A DNA stretch of 64,000 bases from Anaerotruncus colihominis (GCF_010206195.1 NZ_VIQT01000009.1:223746-287745); one strand, 5' to 3'; counted from the first letter of the stretch, positions 9,893-17,813 are shown. The notes: a model not told the origin generated them from the sequence alone. Program-made: numbers and translations.

Positions 9893-9926
9893 AAAATCCC
9901 GAGTGGAGACCACTCGGGATTTTTCA
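9893..9926 (+). terminator. Rho-independent terminator after rpmA
   Basis: AAATCCCGAGTGG pairs with CCACTCGGGATTT around an AGA loop (9894-9922), followed by more T's. Confidence 0.9.
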
Positions 9927-9963
9927 TATTTTTGCCTTTTTGCCGAAAGAATAGGAGGCATGC

Positions 9964-11235
9964 ATGTTTGTTGATAAAGTAAAAATCAGGATTAGAGCCG
10001 GCAGCGGCGGAAACGGCGCGGTTGCGTTCCGGCGTGAAAAGTACGTTGCCGCAGGCGGCCCCGACGGAGGCGATGGCGGGCGCGGCGGCAACATTGTGTT
10101 TGCTGCTGATACGAACCTGTCAACGCTCGTTGATTTTAAGTATAAGCGCCGCTTTTTTGCGGAAAACGGCGCGAACGGCGCCGCAAAAAAAATGAGCGGC
10201 AAAAATGCGCCGGATCTGATAATCCGCGTCCCCAAGGGAACTGTTGTCCGCGAGGCGCAGAGCGGCCGCGTGATGGCTGATCTTTCCGGTGAGGAGCCGG
10301 TTGTTGTTGCGCGCGGAGGTAAAGGCGGGTGGGGCAACAGCCATTTTGCAACGCCGACGCGTCAATGCCCGCGCTTTTCAAAGCCGGGGTTGCCAGGCGA
10401 AGAATACGAGGTGGAACTGGAGCTGAAGCTGCTTGCGGACGTTGGATTGGTTGGATTTCCGAACGTCGGAAAATCGACGCTTCTATCAGTCGTTTCTGCC
10501 GCAAAGCCGGAAATTGCAAATTATCACTTTACAACGCTGTCGCCGGTACTCGGCGTTGTAAAGGTGGATGAAGGAAAATCGTTTGTTATGGCGGATATCC
10601 CTGGGCTGATTGAGGGCGCGAGTGAAGGAATCGGCCTTGGACATGCGTTTTTACGCCATGTGGAACGATGCCGGCTGATTGTACATGTGGTTGATGTGTC
10701 CGGTTCGGAGGGGCGCGACCCGATTGAAGATTTCCGCACAATCAACGCGGAACTTGAAAATTTTAACAGCGAGCTTGCTTCGCGCCCGCAGATTATCGCA
10801 GCCAATAAGTGCGACCTGGCTGCGCCTGAGCAGCTTGAATCCTTCCGTGCTTTTGCCAAAGAAAACGGGTATCCGTTGTATGAGATCTGTGCGCCGATCA
10901 GTGAAGGCATTCAGCCGCTTATCTATGCTGTTGCGCAAAAGCTGGATACGCTTCCGCCGATTCGTCAGTTTGAGATTGAGCATGTGCCGTTGAGTGAGCG
11001 CGAGCGGCTTGCGAAAAATCAATTTGAAATTCATGTGGAGGACGGCGTTTATATCATTGAAGCCGATTGGCTGATGCCGGCGCTCGGGATGGTCGATATG
11101 GACGATTATGAAAGCCTGCAATACTTTCAACGCGTGCTGCGCAGCAGTGGCGTGATCGATAAACTTGAAGAAATGGGGATCCAGGAGGGCGACACGGTCA
11201 GTATCCTGAATTTTGAGTTTGAATATATCAGGTGA
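9964..11235 (+). CDS. obgE: GTPase ObgE/CgtA
   Basis: 423 residues. An N-terminal Gly-rich Obg fold (residues 1-158, GSGGNGAVAFRREKY) is followed by a G domain with P-loop GFPNVGKST, switch II DIPGLIEGAS and NKCD, then a C-terminal OCT domain. Obg GTPases take part in 50S assembly and stress control, and in Bacillus also sporulation. The start has a near-perfect AGGAGG. Gene order rplU-rpmA-obg is classical; mrnC follows after 10 bp. Confidence 0.97.
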   Translation: MFVDKVKIRIRAGSGGNGAVAFRREKYVAAGGPDGGDGGRGGNIVFAADTNLSTLVDFKYKRRFFAENGANGAAKKMSGKNAPDLIIRVPKGTVVREAQSGRVMADLSGEEPVVVARGGKGGWGNSHFATPTRQCPRFSKPGLPGEEYEVELELKLLADVGLVGFPNVGKSTLLSVVSAAKPEIANYHFTTLSPVLGVVKVDEGKSFVMADIPGLIEGASEGIGLGHAFLRHVERCRLIVHVVDVSGSEGRDPIEDFRTINAELENFNSELASRPQIIAANKCDLAAPEQLESFRAFAKENGYPLYEICAPISEGIQPLIYAVAQKLDTLPPIRQFEIEHVPLSERERLAKNQFEIHVEDGVYIIEADWLMPALGMVDMDDYESLQYFQRVLRSSGVIDKLEEMGIQEGDTVSILNFEFEYIR

Positions 11236-11245
11236 GGAAATCTGT

Positions 11246-11638
11246 ATGGAATTGATGGAACCGTTTACAGCCGATCCGCGTACACTCAGCCCACTGCCTC
11301 TGGCCTTTTTAGGCGACGCCGTATATGAGCTGTGCGCACGGCAGGCCGTTGCAGCTATGGGAATGGTTCATGTCGGCGAGATGCACGACCGGGTTGTCGC
11401 GCTTGTGAACGCGTCGGCGCAGTCGGCCGCCTTTGCCGTTATGGAGCCTTTTTTAACGGAGGAGGAGCTTGCCGTCTACAAACGTGGCCGCAATGCGAAT
11501 GCGAGCGTACCAAAGAATGCTTCCGTTGTGGATTACCGGCGTGCAACCGGCGTGGAAGCTTTGTTCGGCTATCTTTATTTAAAAGGTGAGACAGCCCGTA
11601 TTTATGAGTTGTTTAAGCTGGCTCATTCTGAATTTTGA
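11246..11638 (+). CDS. mrnC: Mini-ribonuclease III
   Basis: 130 residues: an RNase III catalytic domain without the double-stranded RNA-binding domain. The PLPLAFLGDAVYEL segment carries the catalytic acidic residues. In Bacillus, Mini-III matures 23S rRNA. The ATG at 11246 follows AGGTGAGGAAA. An upstream in-frame start at 11213 would lie inside obgE and is less likely. In many Firmicutes mrnC follows cysS; here it follows obgE. Confidence 0.9.
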   Translation: MELMEPFTADPRTLSPLPLAFLGDAVYELCARQAVAAMGMVHVGEMHDRVVALVNASAQSAAFAVMEPFLTEEELAVYKRGRNANASVPKNASVVDYRRATGVEALFGYLYLKGETARIYELFKLAHSEF

Positions 11639-11642
11639 CTAT

Positions 11643-11678
11643 AAAGCGCCGTCCGGAATCAACCGGGCGGCGCTTTTT
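11643..11678 (+). terminator. Terminator after mrnC
   Basis: AAAGCGCCGTCCGG pairs with ACCGGGCGGCGCTTT with one mismatch region and a short loop, followed by a T-run. Confidence 0.85.
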
Positions 11679-11696
11679 CAGTATATCAAAAGCCTA

Positions 11697-11725
11697 GTAT
11701 AATAACCGCTCTGCTGATATTATAC
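11697..11725. repeat. Diverged copy of the ATAACCGC palindromic element
   Basis: GTATAAT (11697-11703) pairs with ATTATAC (11719-11725). The first 13 bases, GTATAATAACCGC, are identical to the left arm of the repeat at 4382-4412. It sits between the mrnC terminator and the MerR-type promoter. Confidence 0.5.
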
Positions 11726-11775
11726 AATAGAATCGATGAATGGAATAAAAAAATATGCAATCAGCCAAAAAAGTC

Positions 11776-11806
11776 TTGACTCTCCCCTAAGGGGATGGTG
11801 TAGTGT
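11776..11806 (+). promoter_or_regulatory. MerR-type promoter/operator upstream of the permease operon
   Basis: TTGACT (11776-11781) and TAGTGT (11801-11806) are separated by 19 bp, longer than the normal 17. The spacer contains the inverted repeat TCCCC-TAA-GGGGA (11783-11795). Over-long spacers with a central dyad are the hallmark of promoters controlled by MerR-family regulators, which twist the DNA to realign the two boxes. A MerR regulator is encoded two genes downstream (13928), so autoregulation is likely. The leader to the permease is about 150 nt. Confidence 0.75.
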
Positions 11807-11961
11807 AACAGATAGAAACTGGGCGCCATAGTTAAGGGAAATGGATAAAATCCTTTTCGAACCATTTGAAAGGAGGCGTTTAAAAAAGGGAAATGTAAAT
11901 GAGCTGATGATCGTTTGATTTTTGTATCGAGGGCAGTATTGAGAGGAGTGTGCATGTATCA

Positions 11962-13239
11962 ATGAAAGAAAATTCATCGGCTGCAAAGCCCGTCGAAAAC
12001 AACAATGATGAATTCAGCAACCAGCGGGTGCCATTGTCTGAACGGAAAGGGTGGCTGAATCTGCTGACTGTATCCCTGGGTTACGTCTTTGTAGTGACCA
12101 GCATGCAGGCAGGCGGCAATATCGGCGTTGGGCTGAATTTCCGTGACGCTTTTCTGGCTATTCTGCTTAGCAGTGTCATTCTGGCGGTACTGGCTTGTAT
12201 AATGGGTGTGATTGCCGCAAAAAGCGGTCTGACATTGGGGCTTTTGAGCAAATATTCCTTTGGTAAAGCAGGTACATATGTACCAGTCGCCATTGTAGCG
12301 ATTACAACAGTCGGCTGGTTTTCCATTGACGCCTATATGATCGGTCAATCCACCAATGCGCTGTTTTCTATGGCACCCATTATCCCAGTTGCAATTTTGG
12401 GCGGCATCGGCATGACTTTGACAGCTCTGCGCGGAATGAAATGGATGACCTATCTGAGCAATCTGGCTGTCCCGCTGATTATCGTATTCGGTACAATCTC
12501 TATGGTAATGGCTGTCCAGAGCAGCGGCGGCGTTGCCGGCCTGATGGCTATGACGCAGGAGAATCCCATCACTTTCAGCAAAGCAGTGGCATTGGGCGTT
12601 GGTTCCTACGCAGTGGGCGCGGTTATGTTCACGCCTGATATCATGCGTTTTGCCAAAAGTACGAAGACGGCTGTCATCGTCATGATTATTACCCTTATGC
12701 TGGGAAATACCTTCATGGTGCTTTCCGGTGCGGTCGGCGCGGTTGCCACCGGTTCCCCGGACATTGCTATGGTTATGGCTGCGCAGGGATTGCTGGCGCC
12801 GGCATTCCTGGTGCTGGTACTCAATATCTGGTCCACGGCACAGGGCTGCGTTTATTCCGGTTCAATGTCCTTGAGCAGTGTTACAAAGATCAAGCGCCCT
12901 TATCTGGTCATCGGGTTCGGTGTTGTGGGTATCATCTTTGCTGTCATTGGTTTTTATAACTATTTCGGCAGCTATATTGATTTTCTGTCTGCTACTGTGC
13001 CCCCTCTGGGCGGTATCTTTCTTGCGGATTTCCTGGTGACTTATCGTCAGGACTATCCTGAGATGGATAGAATTGAACTGCCAACGATCAATGTGGCGGG
13101 ATTTATTGCTTGGCTTGTTGGTTTTGTCGTTTCTCGCATCCAGATCGGTATGCCGGTTGTCAATTGTATCATCACGGCTTTCGTGGTCAAGGCGATTTTA
13201 GGCAAGGTCATGGGCAGCGGAATCAAAGAGGGGCAGTAA
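11962..13239 (+). CDS. NCS1-family permease, cytosine permease CodB-like
   Basis: 425-residue membrane protein with about 12 spans. It aligns along its length with CodB-type transporters: the N-terminal VPLSERKGWLNLLTVSLGY, the MQAGGNIGVGL segment, TVGWF in the third span region, MFTPDIMRFAKS, LNIWSTAQ, and PPLGGIFLADFLV. NCS1 carriers import nucleobases, hydantoins and similar small heterocycles with Na+ or H+. The ATG at 11962 is preferred: a GTG at 11950 overlaps the GAGGAG ribosome site. The gene lies behind a MerR-type promoter and 40 bp before a hydrolase, so the solute is probably that enzyme's substrate or precursor. The exact substrate cannot be told. Confidence 0.82.
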   Translation: MKENSSAAKPVENNNDEFSNQRVPLSERKGWLNLLTVSLGYVFVVTSMQAGGNIGVGLNFRDAFLAILLSSVILAVLACIMGVIAAKSGLTLGLLSKYSFGKAGTYVPVAIVAITTVGWFSIDAYMIGQSTNALFSMAPIIPVAILGGIGMTLTALRGMKWMTYLSNLAVPLIIVFGTISMVMAVQSSGGVAGLMAMTQENPITFSKAVALGVGSYAVGAVMFTPDIMRFAKSTKTAVIVMIITLMLGNTFMVLSGAVGAVATGSPDIAMVMAAQGLLAPAFLVLVLNIWSTAQGCVYSGSMSLSSVTKIKRPYLVIGFGVVGIIFAVIGFYNYFGSYIDFLSATVPPLGGIFLADFLVTYRQDYPEMDRIELPTINVAGFIAWLVGFVVSRIQIGMPVVNCIITAFVVKAILGKVMGSGIKEGQ

Positions 13240-13279
13240 ACCTCTATAATAAACAGAAGGAAAAGGGAGAACAATTATA

Positions 13280-13882
13280 ATGGCTGAAAAGGGTTTTTCG
13301 GAGTATTTTGTAAATGACGGAAGCGAATTTTCCGTGGATCATGGAGCGATTTTGATTGTTGATATGCTCAACGATTTCTGTAAGGACGGCGGGAAAATGC
13401 CTCTGAAAGAGGGCCTGGAAACAGTTGAACCGCTCAAGGCGCTGATTGCAAAGGGCCGTGAAAAGGGTCTGCCTATCATCTACGTCAACGACTGTCATAG
13501 GGCGGACAAGTACGACAAGGAGTTTGACAAGCGTGCGCCGCACTGTATCGAAGGGACATGGGGCGCAGCAGTCATCGATGAACTGGCGCCCCAGCCTGAA
13601 GATTATCAGATTCCGAAACGCCGGTTCAGCGGATTTTATCAGACCGATTTGGATCTTGTTTTACGGGAGTTGGGGATTAAGACAGTTATAGTCACCGGTG
13701 TAGTGACCAATATCTGTGTGCGCTCCACCTGCCATGATGCATTCTTCCTGGGTTATCAGGTCATTGTGCCCGAGGACTGCGTCCGGGCCACAGGTCCCCG
13801 TGAGCAGGAGTCCACACTTTGGGATATTGAAACACATTTTGGCACTGTGACAACCAGCGATCAGGTTATAAAAAAGCTGTAA
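13280..13882 (+). CDS. Isochorismatase-like cysteine hydrolase (RutB/N-carbamoyl amidase type)
   Basis: 200 residues of the isochorismatase-like hydrolase fold. The catalytic triad is visible: Asp28 in LIVDMLNDF, Lys113 in IPKRRFSGF, and Cys146 in VVTNICVRST. The KRRFSGFYQTDLDLVL segment is close to RutB-like ureidoacrylate and N-carbamoyl amidohydrolases, which cleave C-N bonds of ring-opened pyrimidines or hydantoins. With an NCS1 permease upstream, a role in breaking down an imported heterocycle or its amide product is a reasonable inference. Nicotinamidase is less likely because the sequence is RutB-like. The regulator 45 bp downstream carries a paralogous domain. Confidence 0.85.
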   Translation: MAEKGFSEYFVNDGSEFSVDHGAILIVDMLNDFCKDGGKMPLKEGLETVEPLKALIAKGREKGLPIIYVNDCHRADKYDKEFDKRAPHCIEGTWGAAVIDELAPQPEDYQIPKRRFSGFYQTDLDLVLRELGIKTVIVTGVVTNICVRSTCHDAFFLGYQVIVPEDCVRATGPREQESTLWDIETHFGTVTTSDQVIKKL

Positions 13883-13927
13883 TAAGCTTTGAAGACTCCA
13901 GGCGCATCAGGGAAAGGAGGAACGATT

Positions 13928-14917
13928 ATGGAGCAAACGGAACGGCAAATGGTAACAGTCAAGGTAGCGTCGGAAATTACTGGACTGACAATTAAGACGA
14001 TCCGGTTTTATGAAAAAGCTAGGTTAATCGCTCCGACCAAGCGATCCTCCTCCGGGTACCGTCTCTATTCAAAGGAGGACATTTTCCGGCTTCAGCAAAT
14101 ACGCTTATATCGGGAACAACAGTTTTCCCTGGACGAAATCTCTGAGATTTTGGAGACGCCGGGCAGCAGGCTGCGCGGTATCCTGAAGCGTCAGCTCTAT
14201 AAGATCGAGAACCAGATCCAGGAGCTGGAGCATATCAGGCTTCGGCTGAACAATGCGATTACAGTAGCCGCCTACGGTCAGTCGCCCTATCAAAAGGATG
14301 CGCTCGACAGCATTGGTCAACATCATACCGCTATTGTCGGCGTGGATCTTCAAAACGATTTTCTGGAAGATGGAGCGTTGCCGTGCCACAGGTTTTACAA
14401 CATTATCCGGCCGCTCTCCCAGCTTTTTGAAGCTGGGAGAGCGGCGAATATTCCGATCGTATATGTCTGTGATTCTCATCATCCGGGCGATTCGGAGTTG
14501 GAAATCTGGAAAGAACATGCGATGGAAGGGACTTGGGGAGCAGAGATTATCAAAGAGCTTGCACCCAAGCCGCAGGATTATGTTGTGAAAAAGGGATATT
14601 TCAACGCCTTTTTTCAGACAAATCTCCAGCAGACTCTTAACAAGCTGGGGGTAGACACCATCATTATGGTGGGGTGGCGTACCCATGTATGTGTTGCACA
14701 GACGGTTATCGAAGCTTTCAATCAGGGCTATCAGGTTATCATCGCTGAGGATGGCGTGGATTCTACGACCCTAGCCGAACATGAATTCGGATTAAATTTG
14801 CTCCGGGCCAATTATGAAATCCCAACGCTTCCATGCGAAAAAATCATAGAATACATTGCTCAGTCCGGCAAACAAGACAGCCCAAAAGTATGGGGAAAAC
14901 CTGCATCACGGCCATAA
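13928..14917 (+). CDS. MerR-family regulator fused to an isochorismatase-like hydrolase domain
   Basis: 329 residues with two parts. Residues 8-75 form a MerR winged helix-turn-helix (VASEITGLTIKTIRFYEK, then GYRLYSKEDI), and residues 80-112 a dimerisation helix. Residues 134-311 form an isochorismatase-like domain that keeps Asp140 (VGVDLQNDF), Lys222 (KKGYFNAF) and Cys255 (WRTHVCVAQT). This domain shares an EGTWGA...ELAP block with the separate hydrolase just upstream, so the two look like paralogues. I infer that it binds the pathway substrate or product and controls the MerR-type promoter at 11776. Whether it is also an active enzyme is open. The start at 13928 follows AAAGGAGGAAC; an earlier in-frame start at 13889 lacks such a site. 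Confidence 0.85.
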   Translation: MEQTERQMVTVKVASEITGLTIKTIRFYEKARLIAPTKRSSSGYRLYSKEDIFRLQQIRLYREQQFSLDEISEILETPGSRLRGILKRQLYKIENQIQELEHIRLRLNNAITVAAYGQSPYQKDALDSIGQHHTAIVGVDLQNDFLEDGALPCHRFYNIIRPLSQLFEAGRAANIPIVYVCDSHHPGDSELEIWKEHAMEGTWGAEIIKELAPKPQDYVVKKGYFNAFFQTNLQQTLNKLGVDTIIMVGWRTHVCVAQTVIEAFNQGYQVIIAEDGVDSTTLAEHEFGLNLLRANYEIPTLPCEKIIEYIAQSGKQDSPKVWGKPASRP

Positions 14918-14935
14918 TTTAAAGCAGAGCGCAGG

Positions 14936-14972
14936 ACGCGGCATAGAATCATTTATTCTATGCCGCGTTTTT
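14936..14972 (+). terminator. Terminator after the MerR-hydrolase gene
   Basis: ACGCGGCATAGAAT (14936-14949) pairs perfectly with ATTCTATGCCGCGT (14955-14968) and a T-run follows. It separates the permease-hydrolase-regulator operon from the flavoprotein gene. Confidence 0.9.
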
Positions 14973-15069
14973 GGAGTTCGGAGATTTTAAAATATAATGG
15001 CTTTTTGAAATTGATTTATAAATACCCACAAGATTGCATAAAAGAAAATGATAAGGAGCGTTTCTGTCA

Positions 15070-16674
15070 ATGATGCCAGTGAGAATGGAAATCGACGTTT
15101 TGGTATTGGGCGGCGGCAGCGCAGGATTGTGCAGCGCCATGGCCGCGCGGGAGGCTGGCGCTTCGGTAATATTGGCTTACAAGGCGGGAGGAAATTCCAC
15201 AGCGGTAGCAGCGGGCGGTTATGCGGTTGTACTGAAGGATTCAGGTGGCGATTCTGTGGAACAATTTATTGCGGATGCCGAGCGCAGCGGGGCAGGGCTG
15301 GTGGAACCGGAACTGCTTCATCGCTTGGCGGAAGGCGCCAAACTGGCTATTGAGCGGGCTGCCGGATGGGGCGTGGAATTCTATCAGGACGAAGATGGCC
15401 AATACCGCCGATTCCGTTCAGGGGGACATACCTTTCCTCGTTCCCTGCGCTGTGCTTCAGGACGCGGAAGCGATACATATGGCGTTTTGTATCGCCGGGC
15501 AAGGGCCTGCGGCGTAACCATGCTCAAAAATACCCTTATAACAGAGCTGCTGCGCTCCGGGGGGCGGGTTGTCGGAGCGGCAGGTATGGATGAACTGGGG
15601 CGCCCGCTGGTGATCGCGGCTAAGACAGTGATTCTGGCAACCGGCGGTATGGCGGCTCTTTATGAGCACACTACCACGACATCAGGCGTAACCGGTGAAG
15701 GATATATTATGGCGCTGGAATCCGGATGCCGCCTGCGTGACATGGAATTCATCCAATTTATGCCGACTACTTTGGCCGCGCCCGTCAGCCTGAAGGGAAA
15801 GCTGGTCAATGATACTCTGCGAGGGGAGGGCGCTTATCTTCTCAACCGGAGCGGGGAACGCTTCATGGCTCGCTATGCGCCGGATTTGATGGAGATATCC
15901 GCCCGGGACGTGCTTTCCTATGCCATTGCAGCGGAGGTTGCGGCCGGACGCGGAAGTTCGTCGGGAGGCGTTTATGTAGACGCCCGGCATATCCCTGAAA
16001 AGGCCCTGCTTCAAAGCTTTGGCGCAGTGAAGGCGCTTCGTGCAGCGGGGGTGGACCCCTCCTACAGTCTGATTGAAGTGACGCCGGCGGCCCATTTTTC
16101 CTGTGGCGGCGTGGCGATCGACATTAACTGTCAAACCGGCGTCCCCGGGCTGTATGCAGTAGGAGAAGTGACCGGAGGAATTCACGGCGCCAATCGTCTG
16201 GGCGCGACGGCCCTGACAGAAAATCTTGTGTTTGGTCAGATAGCCGGAGCCTTGGCCGCTAAGGAAAGTAAAATGGTCTCAAATGAACAGACGATCGACT
16301 GGCCTGCTGCGGAGCACTGCGTCCAGGGAGCGCAGGCAGACCCTGAGGCGTCCGCTTTTCTCATGGCGGAGGAACAGGAGATCCGGCGGATATTGTGGAC
16401 CTGCGGCGGCGTTCTGCGAAGCAGGGAAGGGTTGTCCTGCGGATTGGTACGTCTGGGCGTTATGGCGGCACATGCGGCAGAGCTGCCAACCCCGTGCTTT
16501 TCCCAACAGCAGAAAAAGCGGCGTCTGATGCAGCTTGTGGCTCTGGCGGAGTTGGTGCTCCAGTCCGCGCTGCGTCGCACTGAAAGCCGGGGATGCCATA
16601 CCCGAACCGATTTCCCAAATCAGGACCCATCTCAGGCCACAAGTTATTTCCTTACATACGAGCAGGAAAAATGA
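15070..16674 (+). CDS. FAD-dependent oxidoreductase of the fumarate reductase/L-aspartate oxidase family
   Basis: 534 residues. The N-terminal dinucleotide fold VLVLGGGSAGLCSA (residues 10-23) binds FAD. Family blocks follow: ILATGGMAALY, AHFSCGGVAI (substrate His), GLYAVGEVTGGIHGANRLG, and ESRGCHTRTDFP near the C-terminus. The SdhA-type histidine that links FAD covalently is missing (NSTAVAAGG instead), so FAD is probably non-covalent, as in NadB. No quinolinate genes (nadA, nadC) are adjacent and no iron-sulfur or membrane subunit is present. It probably oxidises or reduces a dicarboxylate-like or unsaturated product of the neighbouring module. Two ATGs (15070 and 15073) lie behind AAGGAG. 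Confidence 0.8.
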   Translation: MMPVRMEIDVLVLGGGSAGLCSAMAAREAGASVILAYKAGGNSTAVAAGGYAVVLKDSGGDSVEQFIADAERSGAGLVEPELLHRLAEGAKLAIERAAGWGVEFYQDEDGQYRRFRSGGHTFPRSLRCASGRGSDTYGVLYRRARACGVTMLKNTLITELLRSGGRVVGAAGMDELGRPLVIAAKTVILATGGMAALYEHTTTTSGVTGEGYIMALESGCRLRDMEFIQFMPTTLAAPVSLKGKLVNDTLRGEGAYLLNRSGERFMARYAPDLMEISARDVLSYAIAAEVAAGRGSSSGGVYVDARHIPEKALLQSFGAVKALRAAGVDPSYSLIEVTPAAHFSCGGVAIDINCQTGVPGLYAVGEVTGGIHGANRLGATALTENLVFGQIAGALAAKESKMVSNEQTIDWPAAEHCVQGAQADPEASAFLMAEEQEIRRILWTCGGVLRSREGLSCGLVRLGVMAAHAAELPTPCFSQQQKKRRLMQLVALAELVLQSALRRTESRGCHTRTDFPNQDPSQATSYFLTYEQEK

Positions 16675-16698
16675 TGCTTTTTTACAGTCGAATCGAGC

Positions 16699-16738
16699 AA
16701 AAAAGGTCCGTCCCCACTGGATGGGGACGGACCTTTTT
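16699..16738. terminator. Bidirectional terminator between the flavoprotein and rubrerythrin genes
   Basis: GGTCCGTCCCCA (16705-16716) pairs with TGGGGACGGACC (16722-16733), flanked by six A's and five T's, so it can stop both converging transcripts. Confidence 0.9.
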
Positions 16739-16760
16739 ACTTTTAAAGTAAGGAGGATAC

Positions 16761-17306
16761 TTATTTGAAATAACGGTTCAAGAGACCCTGGAAGCCGCAG
16801 CCGTGGCGCGCCTCGTCCTTAGCCATCTCATGAACGGTGTCATGAATCGCATCGAGGCCAAGCTCTTTGGCGCGGGTCGCGATCTTCTTCTTACCCTCAC
16901 AGGCGCCGTTTTCAGCAGCGACGCGCAGCTCCAGATTCTTTTTGGTATCGGCATAAACGACCTCACCAAGCAGCTCGGCAAACTTGGCCGCATGTTCGGC
17001 CTCCTCGTAAGCGGCCTTCTCATAGTAAAGGCCTATTTCCGGATAGCCTTCGCGGTGCGCCTGGCGCGCCATCGCAAGATACATGCCAACCTCGGTGCAC
17101 TCTCCGGTAAAGTTCATGCGCAGACCCTCAATGATCTCAGCATCGACGCCAGCTGCAACACCAATGCGGTGCTCGTCCGCCCAGGTCAGGCCGTCAGTCT
17201 TCTGCTCCTCAAACTTGGAAGCGGGAGCCTTACACTGCGGGCAGAACTCCGGCGGGGTATCGCCCTCATGAACATAACCGCAGATTGTACAAACAAACTT
17301 TTTCAT
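16761..17306 (-). CDS. Reverse rubrerythrin (N-terminal rubredoxin, C-terminal diiron domain)
   Basis: 181 residues. The rubredoxin iron site comes first (CTICGY ... CPQCKA in the first 27 residues). The ferritin-like diiron domain follows with EEAEHA and DEARHG. This reversed order defines the reverse rubrerythrins of anaerobic clostridia, which act as NADH-dependent peroxidases and protect against H2O2 and O2. The ATG follows AGGAGG, and a promoter lies about 55 bp upstream. I see no convincing PerR box. The gene is monocistronic. Confidence 0.92.
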   Translation of the reverse strand: MKKFVCTICGYVHEGDTPPEFCPQCKAPASKFEEQKTDGLTWADEHRIGVAAGVDAEIIEGLRMNFTGECTEVGMYLAMARQAHREGYPEIGLYYEKAAYEEAEHAAKFAELLGEVVYADTKKNLELRVAAENGACEGKKKIATRAKELGLDAIHDTVHEMAKDEARHGCGFQGLLNRYFK

Positions 17307-17359
17307 TATAAAATTCCTCCTGTCGATGAAATAGCAAACATTTTCCTTGCCTGTTTATA

Positions 17360-17389
17360 ACTATACCACGAAAGTATATTATTAGTCAA
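17360..17389 (-). promoter_or_regulatory. Promoter of the reverse rubrerythrin gene
   Basis: Read on the minus strand: TTGACT (17389-17384), an 18-bp spacer, TATAGT (17365-17360). It is the only good promoter between 17307 and 17500. Confidence 0.6.
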
Positions 17390-17506
17390 GCTGTTTACTT
17401 GGTTTTTTTCAATTTTATAGAAAATTTGTGGGAAAAGTACGATTGAATCCATCGAAAAGAGCGCTTTTTTGACCGTATATTTCGCCTGCTAAAGCGTTGA
17501 GAGGTA

Positions 17507-17537
17507 AGAATAATTTCGTGAGAAACTCCAAATACTA
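17507..17537 (+). promoter_or_regulatory. Sigma-G-like (forespore) promoter of the small gene at 17571
   Basis: GAATA (17508-17512), an 18-bp spacer, AATACTA (17531-17537). Against the Bacillus sigma-G consensus GHATR-n18-CATWHTA, all of the -35 and six of seven -10 bases match. It lies 33 bp upstream of a strong ribosome site and a tiny gene. No sigma-A-type promoter is evident there. Confidence 0.55.
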
Positions 17538-17570
17538 TTGATACGCTACTTTGAAAAGAGGTGAAAGGAC

Positions 17571-17750
17571 ATGGCGAAAAACAGCAAAAGCACAAATAAA
17601 GCGCAGAACCGCTCCTCACAGAACAGCATGACCAACGAGGCTTCGAATGGTTTCAGCAGCAGCACGAGCAATTCTACGAGCAACAGTCTGAACCAGAAGT
17701 CCACCCAGGCGAAGCGCGGCCGCAATGAAGCGACCGACTGCGGCCACTAA
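17571..17750 (+). CDS. Small Asn/Ser/Gln-rich protein, probable spore protein
   Basis: 59 residues. It starts MAKNSKSTNKAQNRSSQNS, ends with a basic segment and Asp-Cys-Gly-His, and has no signal peptide or membrane span. About half the residues are Asn, Ser, Thr or Gln, so it is likely disordered and very soluble. The start has a strong GAGGTGAAAGGAC site, and a terminator follows 14 bp after the stop, so this is a well-defined single-gene unit. The sigma-G-like promoter and composition suggest a small acid-soluble or coat/core spore protein. It shows no clear alpha/beta SASP signature and I do not recognise a named family. Confidence 0.7.
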   Translation: MAKNSKSTNKAQNRSSQNSMTNEASNGFSSSTSNSTSNSLNQKSTQAKRGRNEATDCGH

Positions 17751-17763
17751 ATAGAAATACGAC

Positions 17764-17813
17764 AAAAGCCTCTGACCGAACCGCCCCATTGGCGGCCTGG
17801 TCAGGGGCTTTTC
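17764..17813 (+). terminator. Terminator after the small spore-like gene
   Basis: AAAAGCCTCTGACC (17764-17777) pairs with GGTCAGGGGCTTTT (17799-17812) with one G-T pair; a second inner hairpin is possible. Confidence 0.8.

Noticed and set aside
13280..13882. Nicotinamidase PncA
   Set aside because: The Asp-Lys-Cys triad fits, but the KRRFSGFYQTDL block and the permease context fit RutB-like amidohydrolases better, and the PncA metal site is not evident.
17340..17395. PerR box upstream of the reverse rubrerythrin gene
   Set aside because: The A/T-rich region has no convincing 15-bp palindrome close to TTATAATNATTATAA.
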